Shown: in pieces, positions 10,356 through 21,197 of the stretch
Numbering within the stretch: the first letter of the stretch is position 1
Layout: every line of letters begins with the position of its first letter
Assembly (NCBI RefSeq): GCF_963169125.1
Contig: NC_084800.1
Location: 54,234,866-54,298,865, forward strand
Direction of reading: 5' to 3'
Length of the DNA: 64,000 bases
DNA from: Humulus lupulus
Lineage: Eukaryota > Streptophyta > Magnoliopsida > Rosales > Cannabaceae
The notes under the pieces: generated by a model
The model's input: the letters and a program-made list of their open reading frames with translations, nothing else
The model's database searches: none
Told to the model about the DNA's origin: nothing
Made by a program: the position numbers and the translations under genes

Positions 10356-11659
10356 CCTTGCTACCTATAATTACAAGGGTCATACGAACGAATCATTATA
10401 TCTCTATTTCTTATCATCTCTTTTTATATTTTTTGTCAGTGTCCTCTCAAAATTTTGTGATGGAATCATATTTTTTATATATTAATTCTATTAGCTTTAC
10501 ATCAGGAAACATTATTTTCAAAATAATTATAAATTATTAAAATATTAACTCATGTACGAGTTCGATACCTACAAAATTGACAATATTATTCTAGTAATCA
10601 CACTTCTAATTTAACCTCATTATATATAAATAAAACTAATCTTACTTTTAGTCACAACCACTATTTAGAGCTCAAAGTGAAAATTTTATGACTAAAAAAA
10701 GAATTAGCGTCAAAATATTCAATGTTTAATAAAACTTGCAATTTAGTATCAAATCTTTTTTTTTCACAGAAAAAGTAACCAACATCAGGTTGTGTATGCA
10801 TCTGATAGTACTCATTCATTAAATGTTGATTGAGAATACACGTGCATCACACGATTGATCCATTTCATAATATTTTTAAAAATATAAATTAATTAAATTA
10901 AAAATAGAAAAATTATTTTAAAAATAGAAAAATTATTTTAAAAATCAGAATTAATTCATTATAAAATAATAAAAATTATTAGAAATTTATTTTAAAATTA
11001 AAAATAGTTAAATAAATTAATTTAAAAACTGATACACTAAATCAAAATCTAAATTAAGAAAAAATAAAAATAAAATCTTATAAATTCAAAACACAAACAC
11101 AAATCATTAATCATCTATGTTCATAACCCAATATTCATTCTCAAACCCAGAAAGTCAAGGAAGATTCAATATCTATGTTCATAACCAGATTCAATGTAAA
11201 ACATCAATCATCAATATGTAATCCAAATCGCACTAATGAGAGGAAAACCTGCGTTTAACTCAGAGCACAATTGAAAATCAATGAGAAAAATCTAACAAAA
11301 TCATGTTATTTCCCAAAAATTTAGTAACCCAAATTACACAATTCAAAATCTTAAATCCAAAACCCAAATGAAAACTTCAAAATCACAATCTCAATCCAAC
11401 AAAATCTATTCATCAATATTTCCCAACACCGTAAACCAAAAATTACAGATAAAAATGCAAAACAAATGCAAATATGAGTTGAACTTTGAACACATAACTA
11501 ATTTTGGCGTCACTCAAATGCATTGTAGCCCTCCATATCGACAACCTAGTGACCAAGGTAGCCGTGAAGCTCTGTCGTTGTGCTTCGTTGTCTAGATCGC
11601 TTCCTCATCTTCCTTGCCCAGATCTAAAAGCCCTCCCTTCTTCTTTGCCGTCAACCCAT
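10356..11659. other. AT-rich region left of Copia-2, no gene recognised
   Basis: Mostly AT-rich, with short direct repeats near 10905-10945 (AAAATAGAAAAATTATTTTA repeated). Composition becomes more balanced from about 11500 to the Copia-2 insertion point (CTTCCTCATCTTCCTTGCCC), resembling degraded genic sequence that seems to continue on the other side of the insertion. No confident coding assignment. Confidence 0.5.
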
Positions 11660-11664
11660 AGAAC

Positions 11665-11836
11665 TGTTAGATGAGTTGTTCTTAGTCTGTTAGTTAGTTA
11701 CATATTGTAACCATTTCTGTTTTTGTACAGCTGTATCTGTTATCAGTTATCACTTGTATATATATATATATAGAGCTTTGTCTCTAGCTAATCAATATAT
11801 GAGATTCATTTTCATTCTGTTATAGTTTCCTTAACA
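11665..11836 (+). repeat. Copia-2 5' LTR
   Basis: 172 bp, TGTTAGATGAG...CCTTAACA. It contains a TA microsatellite, TATATATA followed by GAGCTTTG, that is six bases longer than in the 3' LTR. Its final TTAACA is followed directly by the primer binding site. Confidence 0.95.
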
Positions 11837-11848
11837 TGGTTTCAGAGA
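11837..11848 (+). promoter_or_regulatory. Copia-2 primer binding site (initiator tRNA-Met type)
   Basis: TGGTTTCAGAGA directly follows the 5' LTR. It differs at one central base from the usual plant TGGTATCAGAG site that pairs with the 3' end of initiator Met tRNA. Confidence 0.8.
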
Positions 11849-11914
11849 TTTCAGTCTAATATTTCTTCTTGCTTTCGCTTCTCTCTAATCTTGTTCTTCT
11901 TCTTCTCCTTGTCA

Positions 11915-12580
11915 ATGGCGGCTTCTGCTGATTCTCCGACGACGGACATGGCGGCGACTACCAATCGTTCATCCTCCACACATTCTGATCTGTTTCATCC
12001 AGTTGTGTTTTCGCATAAGATCTCAGTCAAACTGGATCAACATAATTTTCTGTTATGGCGTCCTCAAGTTCTCTCTGCAATCAAAGGTCATCGTCTTCAT
12101 GATTATATCTCTGCTGACTTTGTTCCCCCTGCAAAGTATCTTTCTGACGCCGATCGCATTTCTGGCACGGTCAATCCACGTTTCTTGGAATGGGAGGTTC
12201 AAGATCAGCTTCTCTACTCCTGGTTACTTTCGTCCACGACAGAAGGTGTTCTAACTCGTGTTGTTGGCAATGACACGTCTGTTGCTGTTTGGAAGGCGGT
12301 TGAGGTATATTTTGCTACTCAGACTTCTGCCAAGATCGATCAGTTTGTCACTCAGCTTCAAAATCTCAAAAAAGGCTCGCTTTCAATCAATGAGTACCTC
12401 CTTCGTATCAAGTCTGTGGTGGATTGTCTTGGTTCTGTAGGCCACCATATCTCTGTTAAAGATCATGTTGCAGCTATATTCAAAGGTTTGCCATCCGATT
12501 ATGATACATTTGTCATTTCTGTCAATTCAAGAAATACTCCATATACTGTAGCTGAGATTGAATCTCTGCTCTTGTCTTAA
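11915..12580 (+). pseudogene. Copia-2 gag
   Basis: The frame from ATG 11915 encodes a copia gag with KISVKLDQHNFLLWRPQVLS near the N-terminus and later FVTQLQNLKKGSLSINEYLL and IFKGLPSDYDTF, hallmarks of plant copia gag. I chose 11915 because the only in-frame codons upstream belong to the leader. The frame ends at TAA 12578-12580 but the same phase continues without further stops into the zinc knuckle and pol. So this stop is most simply a Gln codon (CAA) changed by one C-to-T transition, splitting one original polyprotein. Confidence 0.9.
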
Positions 12581-15500
12581 GAGAATCGAATGGAAAATCA
12601 TAATAAAGATTTGGATTCTGTTCATATGGCTTCTAATCGTGTTTTCCGAAGCAAGGGGAGTACAACTCCTGCTTTCTCTGCTTCTCATGATAACAGGACT
12701 CGCTACAACTCTACTCCTTCAGTTTCTGGTCGTGGAGGTCGGAATGCCTGGAATCCGTTTGCTGTTGCTCCCCGTGGAGGCTTCTCTAACATCAACTACT
12801 CTGCATCTTCCAGAGGTACTCAGTCATTGCCTTTTGCTTCTTCATCGAATTCTGGCACTCCTTCAGGGTCTCGTCCCACCTGTCAACTCTGTTCAAAGCT
12901 TGGCCACATTGCGTCTAGATGCTATCAGAGGTTCAACATGGACTTCCCTAGTGTTGGTGCTGCTAATGTAGACAAACAATCAGCTAATTTGGCAACATCT
13001 GATACTGTTGTTGATTCAGCTTGGTATCCTGATTCAGGTGTGACAAATCATTGTACTGTGGTTGAGTCTAATTTCACTCAGAAGGAACCTTACTATGGCT
13101 CAGAACAAGTTCACATGGGTGATGGCATGGGCCTTCCCATTCAGAATGTTGGTAAGCTTTCCTTCCAAACTCAGTTTTCCCCAAAAATTCTCACTCTCAA
13201 TCGTATGCTTCATGTCCCACAAATCATTAAAAATCTGATTAGTGTGTCTCAATTTTCTCTAGATAATGATGCCTATTTTGAGTTCTATCCTAACCATTGC
13301 CTTGTCAAAGATCATGCTTCCAAGGAAGTTCTCATGGAAGGACATCTTCGTAATGGTCTCTATGTCATTGATCCATCCCAGCTGAAGGTTCCTTCTCGAG
13401 TCTCCAATTCTGAGACATTTCTTTTTGTTGTTTCTTGCTCAATAAATCATGCTCAGTCGAGCAATTCCACTGTACCAACCATTTTTTCACTGTGGCATAG
13501 TCATTTAGCTCACCCCTCTGCCAAAATTGTTAAATCCATCATGTCATTTTGTAATGTTTCTAGTGGTAATAAAACTTTTAGTGATTTTTGTACTGCCTGT
13601 TGCAAAGGAAAAATTCATAAGTTCCCATTTACTACATCTGATACAATTTACACTAAACCATTGGAACTTGTTCACTCTGACCTTTGGGGACCCTCCCCAA
13701 TACTCTCTTCCAATGGATATCGTTATTATATTCATTTTGTTGATGCCTTTTCCAGGTATACGTGGGTGTTTATGCTGAAAAATAAGTCTGAGGCATTGCA
13801 AACTTTCATTAATTTCCGTACCCAAGTTGAAAAACAATTTGAATGTAGCATTAAGTCTTTACAATTTGACTGGGGGGGGGGGGGGGGTGAGTTTCAAGCA
13901 TTTAAATCATATCTCCTTGACCATGGTATAAACCATCGTCTCTCATGTCCAACCACTCATCAACAGAATGGTGTGGTTGAGAGGATACATAGGCATTTAG
14001 TTGAGTTTGCACTAACTCTTCTTGCTCAGGCTTCCATGCCGTTACATTTTTGGGATGAAGCAGTTCGTACTGCTGCCTTTATTATCAATAGGTTCCCTTC
14101 ATCTGTTATGAAAAATGCTACACCACTTCAGCTCTTGTTCAAAAAGGACCCTGACTACAATGCTTTAAGGGTGTTTGGCTGTGCCTGTTTTCCTAACACT
14201 AGGCCCTACAATAAAAATAAACTAGAGTTTCGGTCTGAACAGTGTACTTTCTTGGGGTACAGTTTACAACATAAAGGTTATAAGTGTTTGTCTTCTACAG
14301 GACGAATTTATATTTCAAGAGATGTACTCTTTAATGAATACTCATTTCCTTTTGCTGAGTCTTCTAACTCCTCCTCTTTTCCTACTATTGAGTCAAGAGT
14401 TCCATCGTTGTCAGCTACTATTCCTGTAGTGTCTCATCATCCTGTTCATGCATCACCATCCATGTCCTCTTCCCAATCTCTGTCTACTTCTCAGACACAT
14501 ATATCTCCCTTAGCATCTATTTCTTCTCCCTCTCCATCACATATACTTCCCATGGGTACCCTCAGTAACTCCTCTACTTTACCCATCTCACCTTCCTCAT
14601 CTCCAACCATCTCACCTGCTCCCATTGTGCAACAACCTACCAACACTCATCAAATGGTTACTCGGGCCAAAGCTGGTGTATATAAACCAAAGGTGTTCAT
14701 GGCATCCAAGGAACCTCTTACTGTTACTAAAGCTCTACAACACCCTCAATGGCATTCGGCTATGCAAAATGAAATTCAGGCCTTGAACAAAAATGGAACT
14801 TGGACTTTAATGCCTCTACCTCATGGAAGAAAAGCTATTGGTTGTAAGTGGGTTTTTAAGCTCAAAGAACATCCAGATGGGACTGTTGCTAAGTACAAAG
14901 CGAGGTTAGTAGCTAAAGGTTTTCTTCAGCAATATGGTTTTGATTTTACAGAAACTTTCAGCCCAGTTATTAAACCAACTACAATTCGAATTGTCTTAAA
15001 TCTTGCTCTTTCTAGTAATTGGTGCATAAGGCAATTAGATGTCAATAATGCCTTCCTCAATGGTGAGCTACATGAAGAGGTTTTCATGGCCCAACCTCTT
15101 GGTTTCACTACAACGTTTGATCCTCCGTTGGTTTGTAAACTTCACAAGGCCATTTATGGTTTGCGACAAGCTCCCCGAGCTTGGTTTGAGAAACTGAGAA
15201 ATGCTCTATTTTCCCTGGGTTTTGTAAGTGCTAAGTTAGATTAGTCTTTGTTCATACGTGTTACTGCATCTCACACCACTTTTGTACTGGTTTATGTCGA
15301 TGATATCTTGGTCACAGGGAGTTCTTCATCTGCTATCTCCACTCTAATATCTAGTTTACATGCTTCTTTTGCTCTTAAAGATCTTGGACCTATTGACTAC
15401 TTCTTGGGAATTCAAGTTCAGCACACTACTCAGGGACTTCATTTGTGCCAAAAGAAGTATATTATGGATCTCTTACACAGGGCCAAAATGCAGTTTGCTA

Positions 15501-16266
15501 ACTCTCTTCCCACTCCTATGACTGGTGGTGAAAAGCTATCTGCTTTTGGTAGTGATCCGGTAGCTGAACCTCATTTTTTCAGAAGTTTGGTTGGTGCTCT
15601 TCAGTATGTGACAATCACTAGACCCGAAATTTCTATGCTGTTAACAAAGTTTCTCAATTTATGCAAACTCCTCTTGAGTCTCACTGGAAAGTGGTGAAGA
15701 AAATCCTCAGGTACTTGAAAGGTACCCTGGATTATGGTTTGGTTTTAAAGCCTGCTTCTGTTCTTCAAGTTACTGGGTTCTGTGATGTAGATTGGGCATC
15801 CAATCCTGATGATTGTTGGTCTACCTCAGGCTTTTGTGTTTATCTTGGTCCTAACTTGGTTTCATGGTCCTCAAAGAAACAGAAGACTGTCTCAAGGTCC
15901 AGCACTGAAGCTGAATACAGAAGTCTTGCCAATGCTACTGCCGAAATTGTTTGGATCCAATCTTTACTTTCTGAAGTTGGGATTTCAAACTCATCTCCTC
16001 CTACCATTTGGTGTGATAACCAAAGTACTGTGCTTATGTCTGCTAATCCTGTATTGCATTCCAGGACCAAACACATAGAATTGGACTTGTATTTTGTTCG
16101 TGAACGCATTCTGAACAGACAGCTCTGTGTGAAACATACTCCAGCTCAAGACCAAATAGCAGATATACTGACCAAACCGCTTTCTCATACACGGTTCTTA
16201 TTCTTACGAGACAAACTCAGCTTGGTCTCCTTAGCCACGCTCAGTTTGAGGGGGGGTGTTAGATGA
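12581..16266 (+). pseudogene. Copia-2 pol: zinc knuckle, protease, integrase, reverse transcriptase, RNase H
   Basis: Domains run in order from the in-frame continuation at 12581. They are a CCHC knuckle (CQLCSKLGHIASRC, near 12880), protease with DSG (AWYPDSGVTNHC, near 13020), the HHCC pre-integrase region (LWHSHLAHP...CTACCKGK), the integrase core with D, D and E in HSDLWGP, FDWGG and NGVVERIHR, reverse transcriptase with LVYVDDILVTG (near 15286), and RNase H ending in ADILTKPLSHTRF. Three defects are visible: three extra Gly codons in a G16 run after the second catalytic Asp (13872-13887), TAG at 15242 just before the YVDD block, and a one-base deletion near 15628 that moves the RNase H part to another phase (ends 16266). 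In a copy this young the G16 could be an assembly error. Confidence 0.93.
16247..16256 (+). promoter_or_regulatory. Copia-2 polypurine tract
   Basis: A run of G preceded by TTTGAG abuts the 3' LTR start TGTTAG at 16257. This is the expected plus-strand primer position. Confidence 0.9.
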
Positions 16267-16422
16267 GCTGTTCTTAGTCTATTAGTTAGTTACATATTGT
16301 AACCATTTCTGTTATTGTACAGCTGTATCTGTTATCAGTTATCACTTGTATATATATAGAGCTTTGTCTCTAGCTAATCAATATATGAGATTCATTTTCA
16401 TTCTGTTATAGTTTCCTTAACA
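16257..16422 (+). repeat. Copia-2 3' LTR
   Basis: 166 bp, identical to the 5' LTR apart from three substitutions and a shorter TA run. It is followed by the AGAAC duplication at 16423-16427. Confidence 0.95.
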
Positions 16423-16427
16423 AGAAC

Positions 16428-16575
16428 TACCAAGCTCCGACCCAAATGTGGTTAAGATTCTGTCATCCAAGCCCTTGACCCTTTCTCGAGTTCTCCCGAG
16501 ACTCTCGCTGATCGAAGACTTCTCACGAGCCTCAAACTCCACCGTCGACAATCTACCTAAGTCCGCCTAGGTTTG
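16428..16575 (-). pseudogene. Unidentified open exon-like fragment beside Copia-2
   Basis: On the minus strand an open frame of about 45 codons with balanced composition (ADLGRLSTVEFEAREKSS... then LGRTRERVKGLDDRIL) runs up to the Copia-2 target site. It is preceded by an AG that could be a splice acceptor (CCTAG). It resembles real coding sequence more than the AT-rich surroundings. I do not recognise the protein. It may be a gene fragment carried by an older transposon, with Copia-2 inserted in it. Confidence 0.3.
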
Positions 16576-16679
16576 CTGGCATTTGTAATGTCAATGGAGA
16601 TGAGAGGGAAGAGTGAGCATATTTTGTACACGGAAAAATATATTTTGTACTAAATTGTAAGTTTTGTTAAATATTAGGT

Positions 16680-16990
16680 ACTTTTGTTGCTAATTCCGCC
16701 TAAAATATATCATTCTAACACGTTGTCACTGAAAATTCAGTTATTACAAATATTAGTCATTAAAATTACAATTTGTTGTGACTGAATGTATTTTTAATCA
16801 CAACAAATTATATATATATATAATAGATTGTGATTAAAATTACATCAGTGATAATTTGTGTCTAAATATTATATTTTAGTCACAAATAATTTTTATTGGG
16901 ATTAAAAGTAACATTTAGTCAAAAAAAAAATTATGATTAAAAAATTATCACTAAATGTTAACTTTTTTTTTTTTGTAATGCCACCTAATC
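16680..16990. mobile_element. AT-rich MITE-like remnant with hairpins
   Basis: It contains a perfect 12-bp inverted repeat, AATTTGTTGTGA at 16770-16781 and its complement at 16798-16809. It also has several TTAGTCA / TGACTAAA-type words repeated in both orientations. Similar TTTAGTCACAA words occur near 10645, on the other side of Copia-2, so an older element may have been split by the Copia-2 insertion. Ends are not resolved. Confidence 0.3.
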
Positions 16991-17402
16991 AAGTCCTAAT
17001 TAAATGATCCGAAGTAATATATCTTAAAGAGGTTGGGACCTCAAGTATTTTTTGCATAAGTAATTTTTATAATTTAATAAACTTCTTTTTATTTTCCAAA
17101 ATAGAGAAATTTACAGACTTTTGGCAAAAAATAATTAAGTTGAGTTAACAAATTGAAGAAATATTAAAAAAAATTAAAATTTATTAAAGAATGAGAACTA
17201 ATGACCAAACTTTCATAGATTTGAACCTTTTTTTTTTTTTACTATTTTTATTTTTTAAATTCAAATTCTTTTTTAAAAAAAAAAAATCCAACTAAAAAAC
17301 GAACAAAATGACAAAATAAAATAATATGTGACCACTAGTTCTCCTTCTTTCATAAGTTTTATTTTATTTTTTTACTATTTTTTTAATTCAATTGGTTTTT
17401 GA
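16991..17402. other. AT-rich stretch, nothing recognised
   Basis: Homopolymer-rich AT sequence between the MITE-like remnant and the Helitron modules. No coding region or repeat border is visible. Confidence 0.55.
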
Positions 17403-18140
17403 TCAATTTATATATTTATATAAATGAGAGTTTCAAGGAGGTGACGTGACACTTTAAAATTGCTTTAAATCACTTTATCTATTTTCTCATTTTTTTACAT
17501 TTTTTTTATTCTTATTTTAAAAATTTATGATAAAAACATCTATATATTTATATAAAGAAGAGTTCCAAGGAGGTGATGGGACACTCTAAAATTGCTCTAA
17601 ATTACTCTATCTATTTTCTAATTTTTTTTTCACATTTTTTATTCTTCTTTTAAAAATTTATGTTAAAAAATAAAAATATCTATAAACAAAAATATCCAAT
17701 TAATTTAAATCAAGGAGAGCTCCAAAGAGGTGTTATGACACTCTAAAATTACTCTAAATCACTCTATCTATTTTCTCATTTTTTATTATTTTTTTTAAAA
17801 ATTTATGATAAAAAAATAAAAATATCTATAAACAAAAATATCTAATTAATTTAAAAAATAGAAAAACATAATTAAATTTCATTTTAAGTTTATGATAAAA
17901 AAATAAAAAATATCTATAAACAAAAATATCTAATTAAATTTTTTAATAAAAATAGAAAAACATAATTAAATTGCATTTTTTATTCTTCTTTTGAAATTTA
18001 TGTTTATTAATTAATATCTATCTATATATCTATATAAATGAGAACTTCAATGATGTGTTATGGCATTCTGAAATCTCTCCAAACTACTTTATTTATTTTC
18101 TAAAAAAATTTTACATTTTTATTATATTTTTTAATTTATA
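17403..18140 (+). mobile_element. Series of Helitron 5'-end-like modules
   Basis: A module recurs with starts near 17403, 17539, about 17700 (truncated) and 18017. Its pattern is TC + TATATATTTATATAAA, then GAGTTCCAAGGAGGTGATG, CACTCTAAAATT, TCTATCTATTTTCTCATTTT. A further copy is at 21221/21226. TC followed by TATA-rich sequence and a GAGGTGT-like block is characteristic of plant Helitron 5' ends. Modules 1-3 also share a trailing AAATTTATGATAAAAA...ATATCTATAAAC block. Whether these are nested insertions or a repeat internal to one element cannot be settled by eye. Confidence 0.6.
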
Positions 18141-18164
18141 GTTATTAATTAATTAAAAAAATAT

Positions 18165-18970
18165 ATCTAATCTATATTTGATCATTTTTTCATAATTTTT
18201 TATTCTACATAATATCAATTTAAGCTATATATACTCTCAAATATATCTTAATAAAATTTTATAAAGTAACCGTAACTTAATTAGTCTACTATATTTATTA
18301 TAATATTGAAGTTTATTTTATAATAATTGAATTAAAAAAATATATCTAAAATATCTAATTTATATTTTATCATTTTTTCACAATTTTTTATTCTACACAA
18401 TATCAATTTAAGCTATATATACTCTCAAATATATCTTAATAAAATTTTATTAAGTAACTGTAACTTAATTAGTCTACTATATTTGTTATAAAATTGAAGT
18501 TTATTTTATAATAATTGAATTAAAATATATATCTAAAATATCTAATCTATATTTTATCATTTTTTCACAATTTTTTATTCTACACAATGTCAATTTAAGC
18601 TATATATACTCTCAAATATATCTTAATAAAATTTTATTAAGTAACCGTAATTTAATTAGTCTACTATATCTATTATAAAATTGAAGTTTCTTTTATAATA
18701 ATTTAATTAAAAAAATATCTAATCTATATTTTATCATTTTTTTACAAATTTTTATTCTATATAATATCAATTTAAGCAATATATACTCTCAAATATATCT
18801 TAATAAAATTTTATTAAGTAATCGTAACTTAATTAGTCTCTATATCTGTTATAAAATTGAAGTTTCTTTTATAATAATTGATTTTTTCAAATATATCTTA
18901 ATAAAATTTTATTAAGTAACGATAACTTAATTAGTATTAATAAAATTTTATTAAGTAACTGTATAATTAT
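18165..18970. repeat. Tandem array of ~177-188-bp AT-rich units
   Basis: The anchor AAGCTATATATACTCTCAAA occurs at 18222, 18410 and 18597, with a variant at 18774, giving periods of 188, 187 and 177. Each unit also carries TTAATAAAATTTTATTAAGT and TTAATTAGTCTACTATAT. Two truncated units follow near 18883 and 18935. It is inside the probable Helitron. Confidence 0.9.
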
Positions 18971-19130
18971 ATTTTAAATATTCAAAAAATATCTAATAAC
19001 CATGTACTCACATTATTTTATTTGTTTTAATGTATATCGAATTGATTTGGGAAGCAAGCTATTTCTGCTTTCTTTTTTTGCTGAGAAATTGTTGGATTGA
19101 TACAAAATTTATGGCGTTTCTTTAAAACAG

Positions 19131-19258
19131 TTGATTGAGAGTCATGAAAAGGAAAAGCTAATGGAGTTTCTTATAGAAAGACTTATAAAATGTATGGAGT
19201 TTCTTACAGAAAGGCTTATAAAATGTGGCTGGAAAGATGAAATGAAATCTTTTTCTAA
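19131..19258 (+). pseudogene. ENY2: Exon fragment of an ENY2-like gene (transcription and mRNA export factor)
   Basis: In frame from 19131 the sequence reads LIESHEKEKLMEFLIERL and, after a duplication, CGWKDEMKSFSK. This is the N-terminal helical core of plant ENY2 (yeast Sus1 homologue), a small subunit shared by the SAGA deubiquitinase module and the TREX-2 mRNA export complex. The exon is preceded by an AG (TTTAAAACAG) and followed by a GT (TCTAAGTACAA), so genomic DNA with introns was copied. A 33-bp in-frame duplication (19161-19193 and 19194-19226, two mismatches) inserts 11 extra residues in the helix. I did not find neighbouring ENY2 exons. It is a gene fragment, not a working gene. 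Identity rests on motif memory without a search. Confidence 0.75.
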
Positions 19259-19260
19259 GT

Positions 19261-19998
19261 ACAAATAATTCTCAATTTTTTTTTCTTTTCCAACTTTAAT
19301 GAATCATTTAATTTGTGAGTTTTCAAAACTATTGAGGAATCAAACTATGTTATATCTATCTTTTTGTTAGGGTTAAATAAAATTTGAAGTGTGTTTCATG
19401 TGTTTATTTTAATGTATATATGTGAAGGGAAATCTCTCAATAGATTTTATGAAGTTACACAATATATATTTATATATATATGTATTTATACATGACATGC
19501 TACAAAGTGACAATAATAGTTAATCGTGAACAATAAATAAGAGAAAAAGTGAGGAAGGTGAAGAAATTGAAAATGGTAGGATATGCAGCCAATTCCATGT
19601 TAGCTTTGTATACATATCATGAACTTACACAATATAAAAATAGTTAATAAAACTAAATTAATATTATAAGGTATATATAATGACGAACTTTTTAATTTGC
19701 TTGATTTCACATTATCTAATTTCCCCTTTCCATTTCACTATTGAATTCCATAATCTTTCCTCTTTAATATAGTGTTGAATTCTCTTACATTTAAATCCAT
19801 TTAATTTAAATTGACATTTTATATTTTTAGTTTCGATCTTATATATTTTTGTATAGTTGTATTCCATTCTCTTGTGGATTCCATTTTTAATTAGTTTTAC
19901 ATCTCTAAAGGATGCATAATTAATTCGGGTGATTATGTGTACCATATATTTGAGATTTATATATATATATATGTAACATGTACCAATTAAAGGAACAC
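19261..19998. other. AT-rich Helitron interior, nothing recognised
   Basis: No coding region is supported. Open frames on both strands are short and compositionally biased. TATA-rich strings occur near 19445-19490. Confidence 0.5.
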
Positions 19999-20091
19999 AA
20001 TAATTTTTCCAAAGACCTTATGTGTGAATATATATTATCATCATTACTAATAATTTTTCCAAAGACCTTATGTGTAAATATATATTTTTGT
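19999..20091. repeat. 50-bp direct duplication
   Basis: AATAATTTTTCCAAAGACCT followed by TATGTGT and AATATATAT occurs at 19999 and again at 20049 with little change. Confidence 0.85.
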
Positions 20092-20821
20092 AGTATATGT
20101 ATCTATAAATATTTTTTTACTTTGCTGATCTTTTTTTCTCTCTAGATGGATAAATAAAAACTATGTCTGTTTATTCAGGATCATCACTTCTATTGTTGTT
20201 TCAAGGAAATGATCAGGATCAAGGTACTTCGAATACCATTTCCATTGTTGAACATATCACCATTTCTCACACAATAGGTATGTTCATTGAGTGTGATTTT
20301 GTATTCCATTGTTGTCTCTATACTCAGGATCAAGATCTCGCCACTTTTATTGTTATTTCATTGTGATATTACTTATGATAGAAGATACAAGTATATATAT
20401 ATATATATATTATCATTAACATTTAAGACTAAAGATCAATGAGGTTCACGAGCAGGTTTGTCATAAGTTCAGCAGGTTTTGGTCGAGAAAGAGGCTTTGT
20501 AGATGTGCAAAAGTGGAGGTAGTAGTGGTGGCAAAGCTTCGCAGAGGATTCTCTATTTAGAGTTGAAGTGGAGAGGAATAATAGTAGAATAAGATAATGT
20601 TTCACTTTCAAGTGTATGATGCAAATAATGTATTGTGTGAAATGTGTATATATGTTTCTCTCTTAATAAGACAAAAAGAGAATTAGAAATGTTCGAAATA
20701 TTTTTAAATATAATATTTACTTCTCAATTCATTGACCACCTTCTCTGCGACTGTGAACTCATCTCATCTTCAATGACTCATGAATTGATCTTATAATTGA
20801 AAATAGTTTAACGAAAATCGG
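20092..20821. other. Helitron interior, no gene assigned
   Basis: It contains two similar TTCCATTGTTG-type passages with CAGGATCAAG near 20215 and 20325. A minus-strand open frame near 20430-20611 has a hydrophobic start but no ATG and no recognisable family. I leave it unassigned. Confidence 0.45.
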
Positions 20822-21180
20822 GTTTAGGGTACTATTTGGATCCATTTTGTAAAACACGTAGCCTGAATTTTAATTTAACAAAACATAGGGGTCGATCGCT
20901 TATTCGGGGAAAACATAAGGGCCTAAATGTTATTTTATCTAAAAAAAATCCATGCAAATTGTATAATAATAATAAATAGATGAATACACGTATGTCTACA
21001 ACAAGTTGTTTGAACTTTATTTTCGGCACTTTAATTATTCATTATACAATGAACAAAATCATAAAAAAAACTGGGGTCAAGACTTGCCCACGTTTCTATA
21101 TAAGGAGCATGTTGTACAGGTATGGTGAAAAGACTCCTTACCACACAATCTATCAAAATAAATTTTAAAAAATATATTTT
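20822..21180. repeat. Decayed relative of the foldback family
   Basis: The segment near 20998-21085 (ACAACAAGTTGTTTGAACTT followed by TTTTCGGCACT) resembles the inner right arm of the foldback copies at 2952-3341 and 8636-9052. The complementary arm is not clearly preserved. It lies just upstream of the Helitron 3' end. Confidence 0.4.
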
Positions 21181-21197
21181 TTAATCATTACAAAAAA

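Larger units (their letters stand above)
11665..16422 (+). mobile_element. Copia-2: near-complete Ale-like copia element with perfect target duplication
   Basis: The element is 4,758 bp with short LTRs (172 and 166 bp), flanked by the perfect 5-bp duplication AGAAC (11660-11664 and 16423-16427). The order is LTR, primer site, gag, zinc knuckle, protease, integrase, reverse transcriptase, RNase H, polypurine tract, LTR, which is the standard copia order. The LTRs differ by three substitutions and one (TA)3 length change, so the insertion is recent. Despite this the single long frame is broken by stops at 12578 and 15242 and by a one-base deletion near 15628. Ale-lineage placement is inferred from the very short LTRs and gag sequence. 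Confidence 0.95.

Noticed and set aside
20429..20611. Minus-strand 60-codon frame with hydrophobic N-terminus
   Set aside because: It has no ATG, starts from TTG, and contains no recognisable peptide motif. Upstream in-frame codons run to a stop without a Met.
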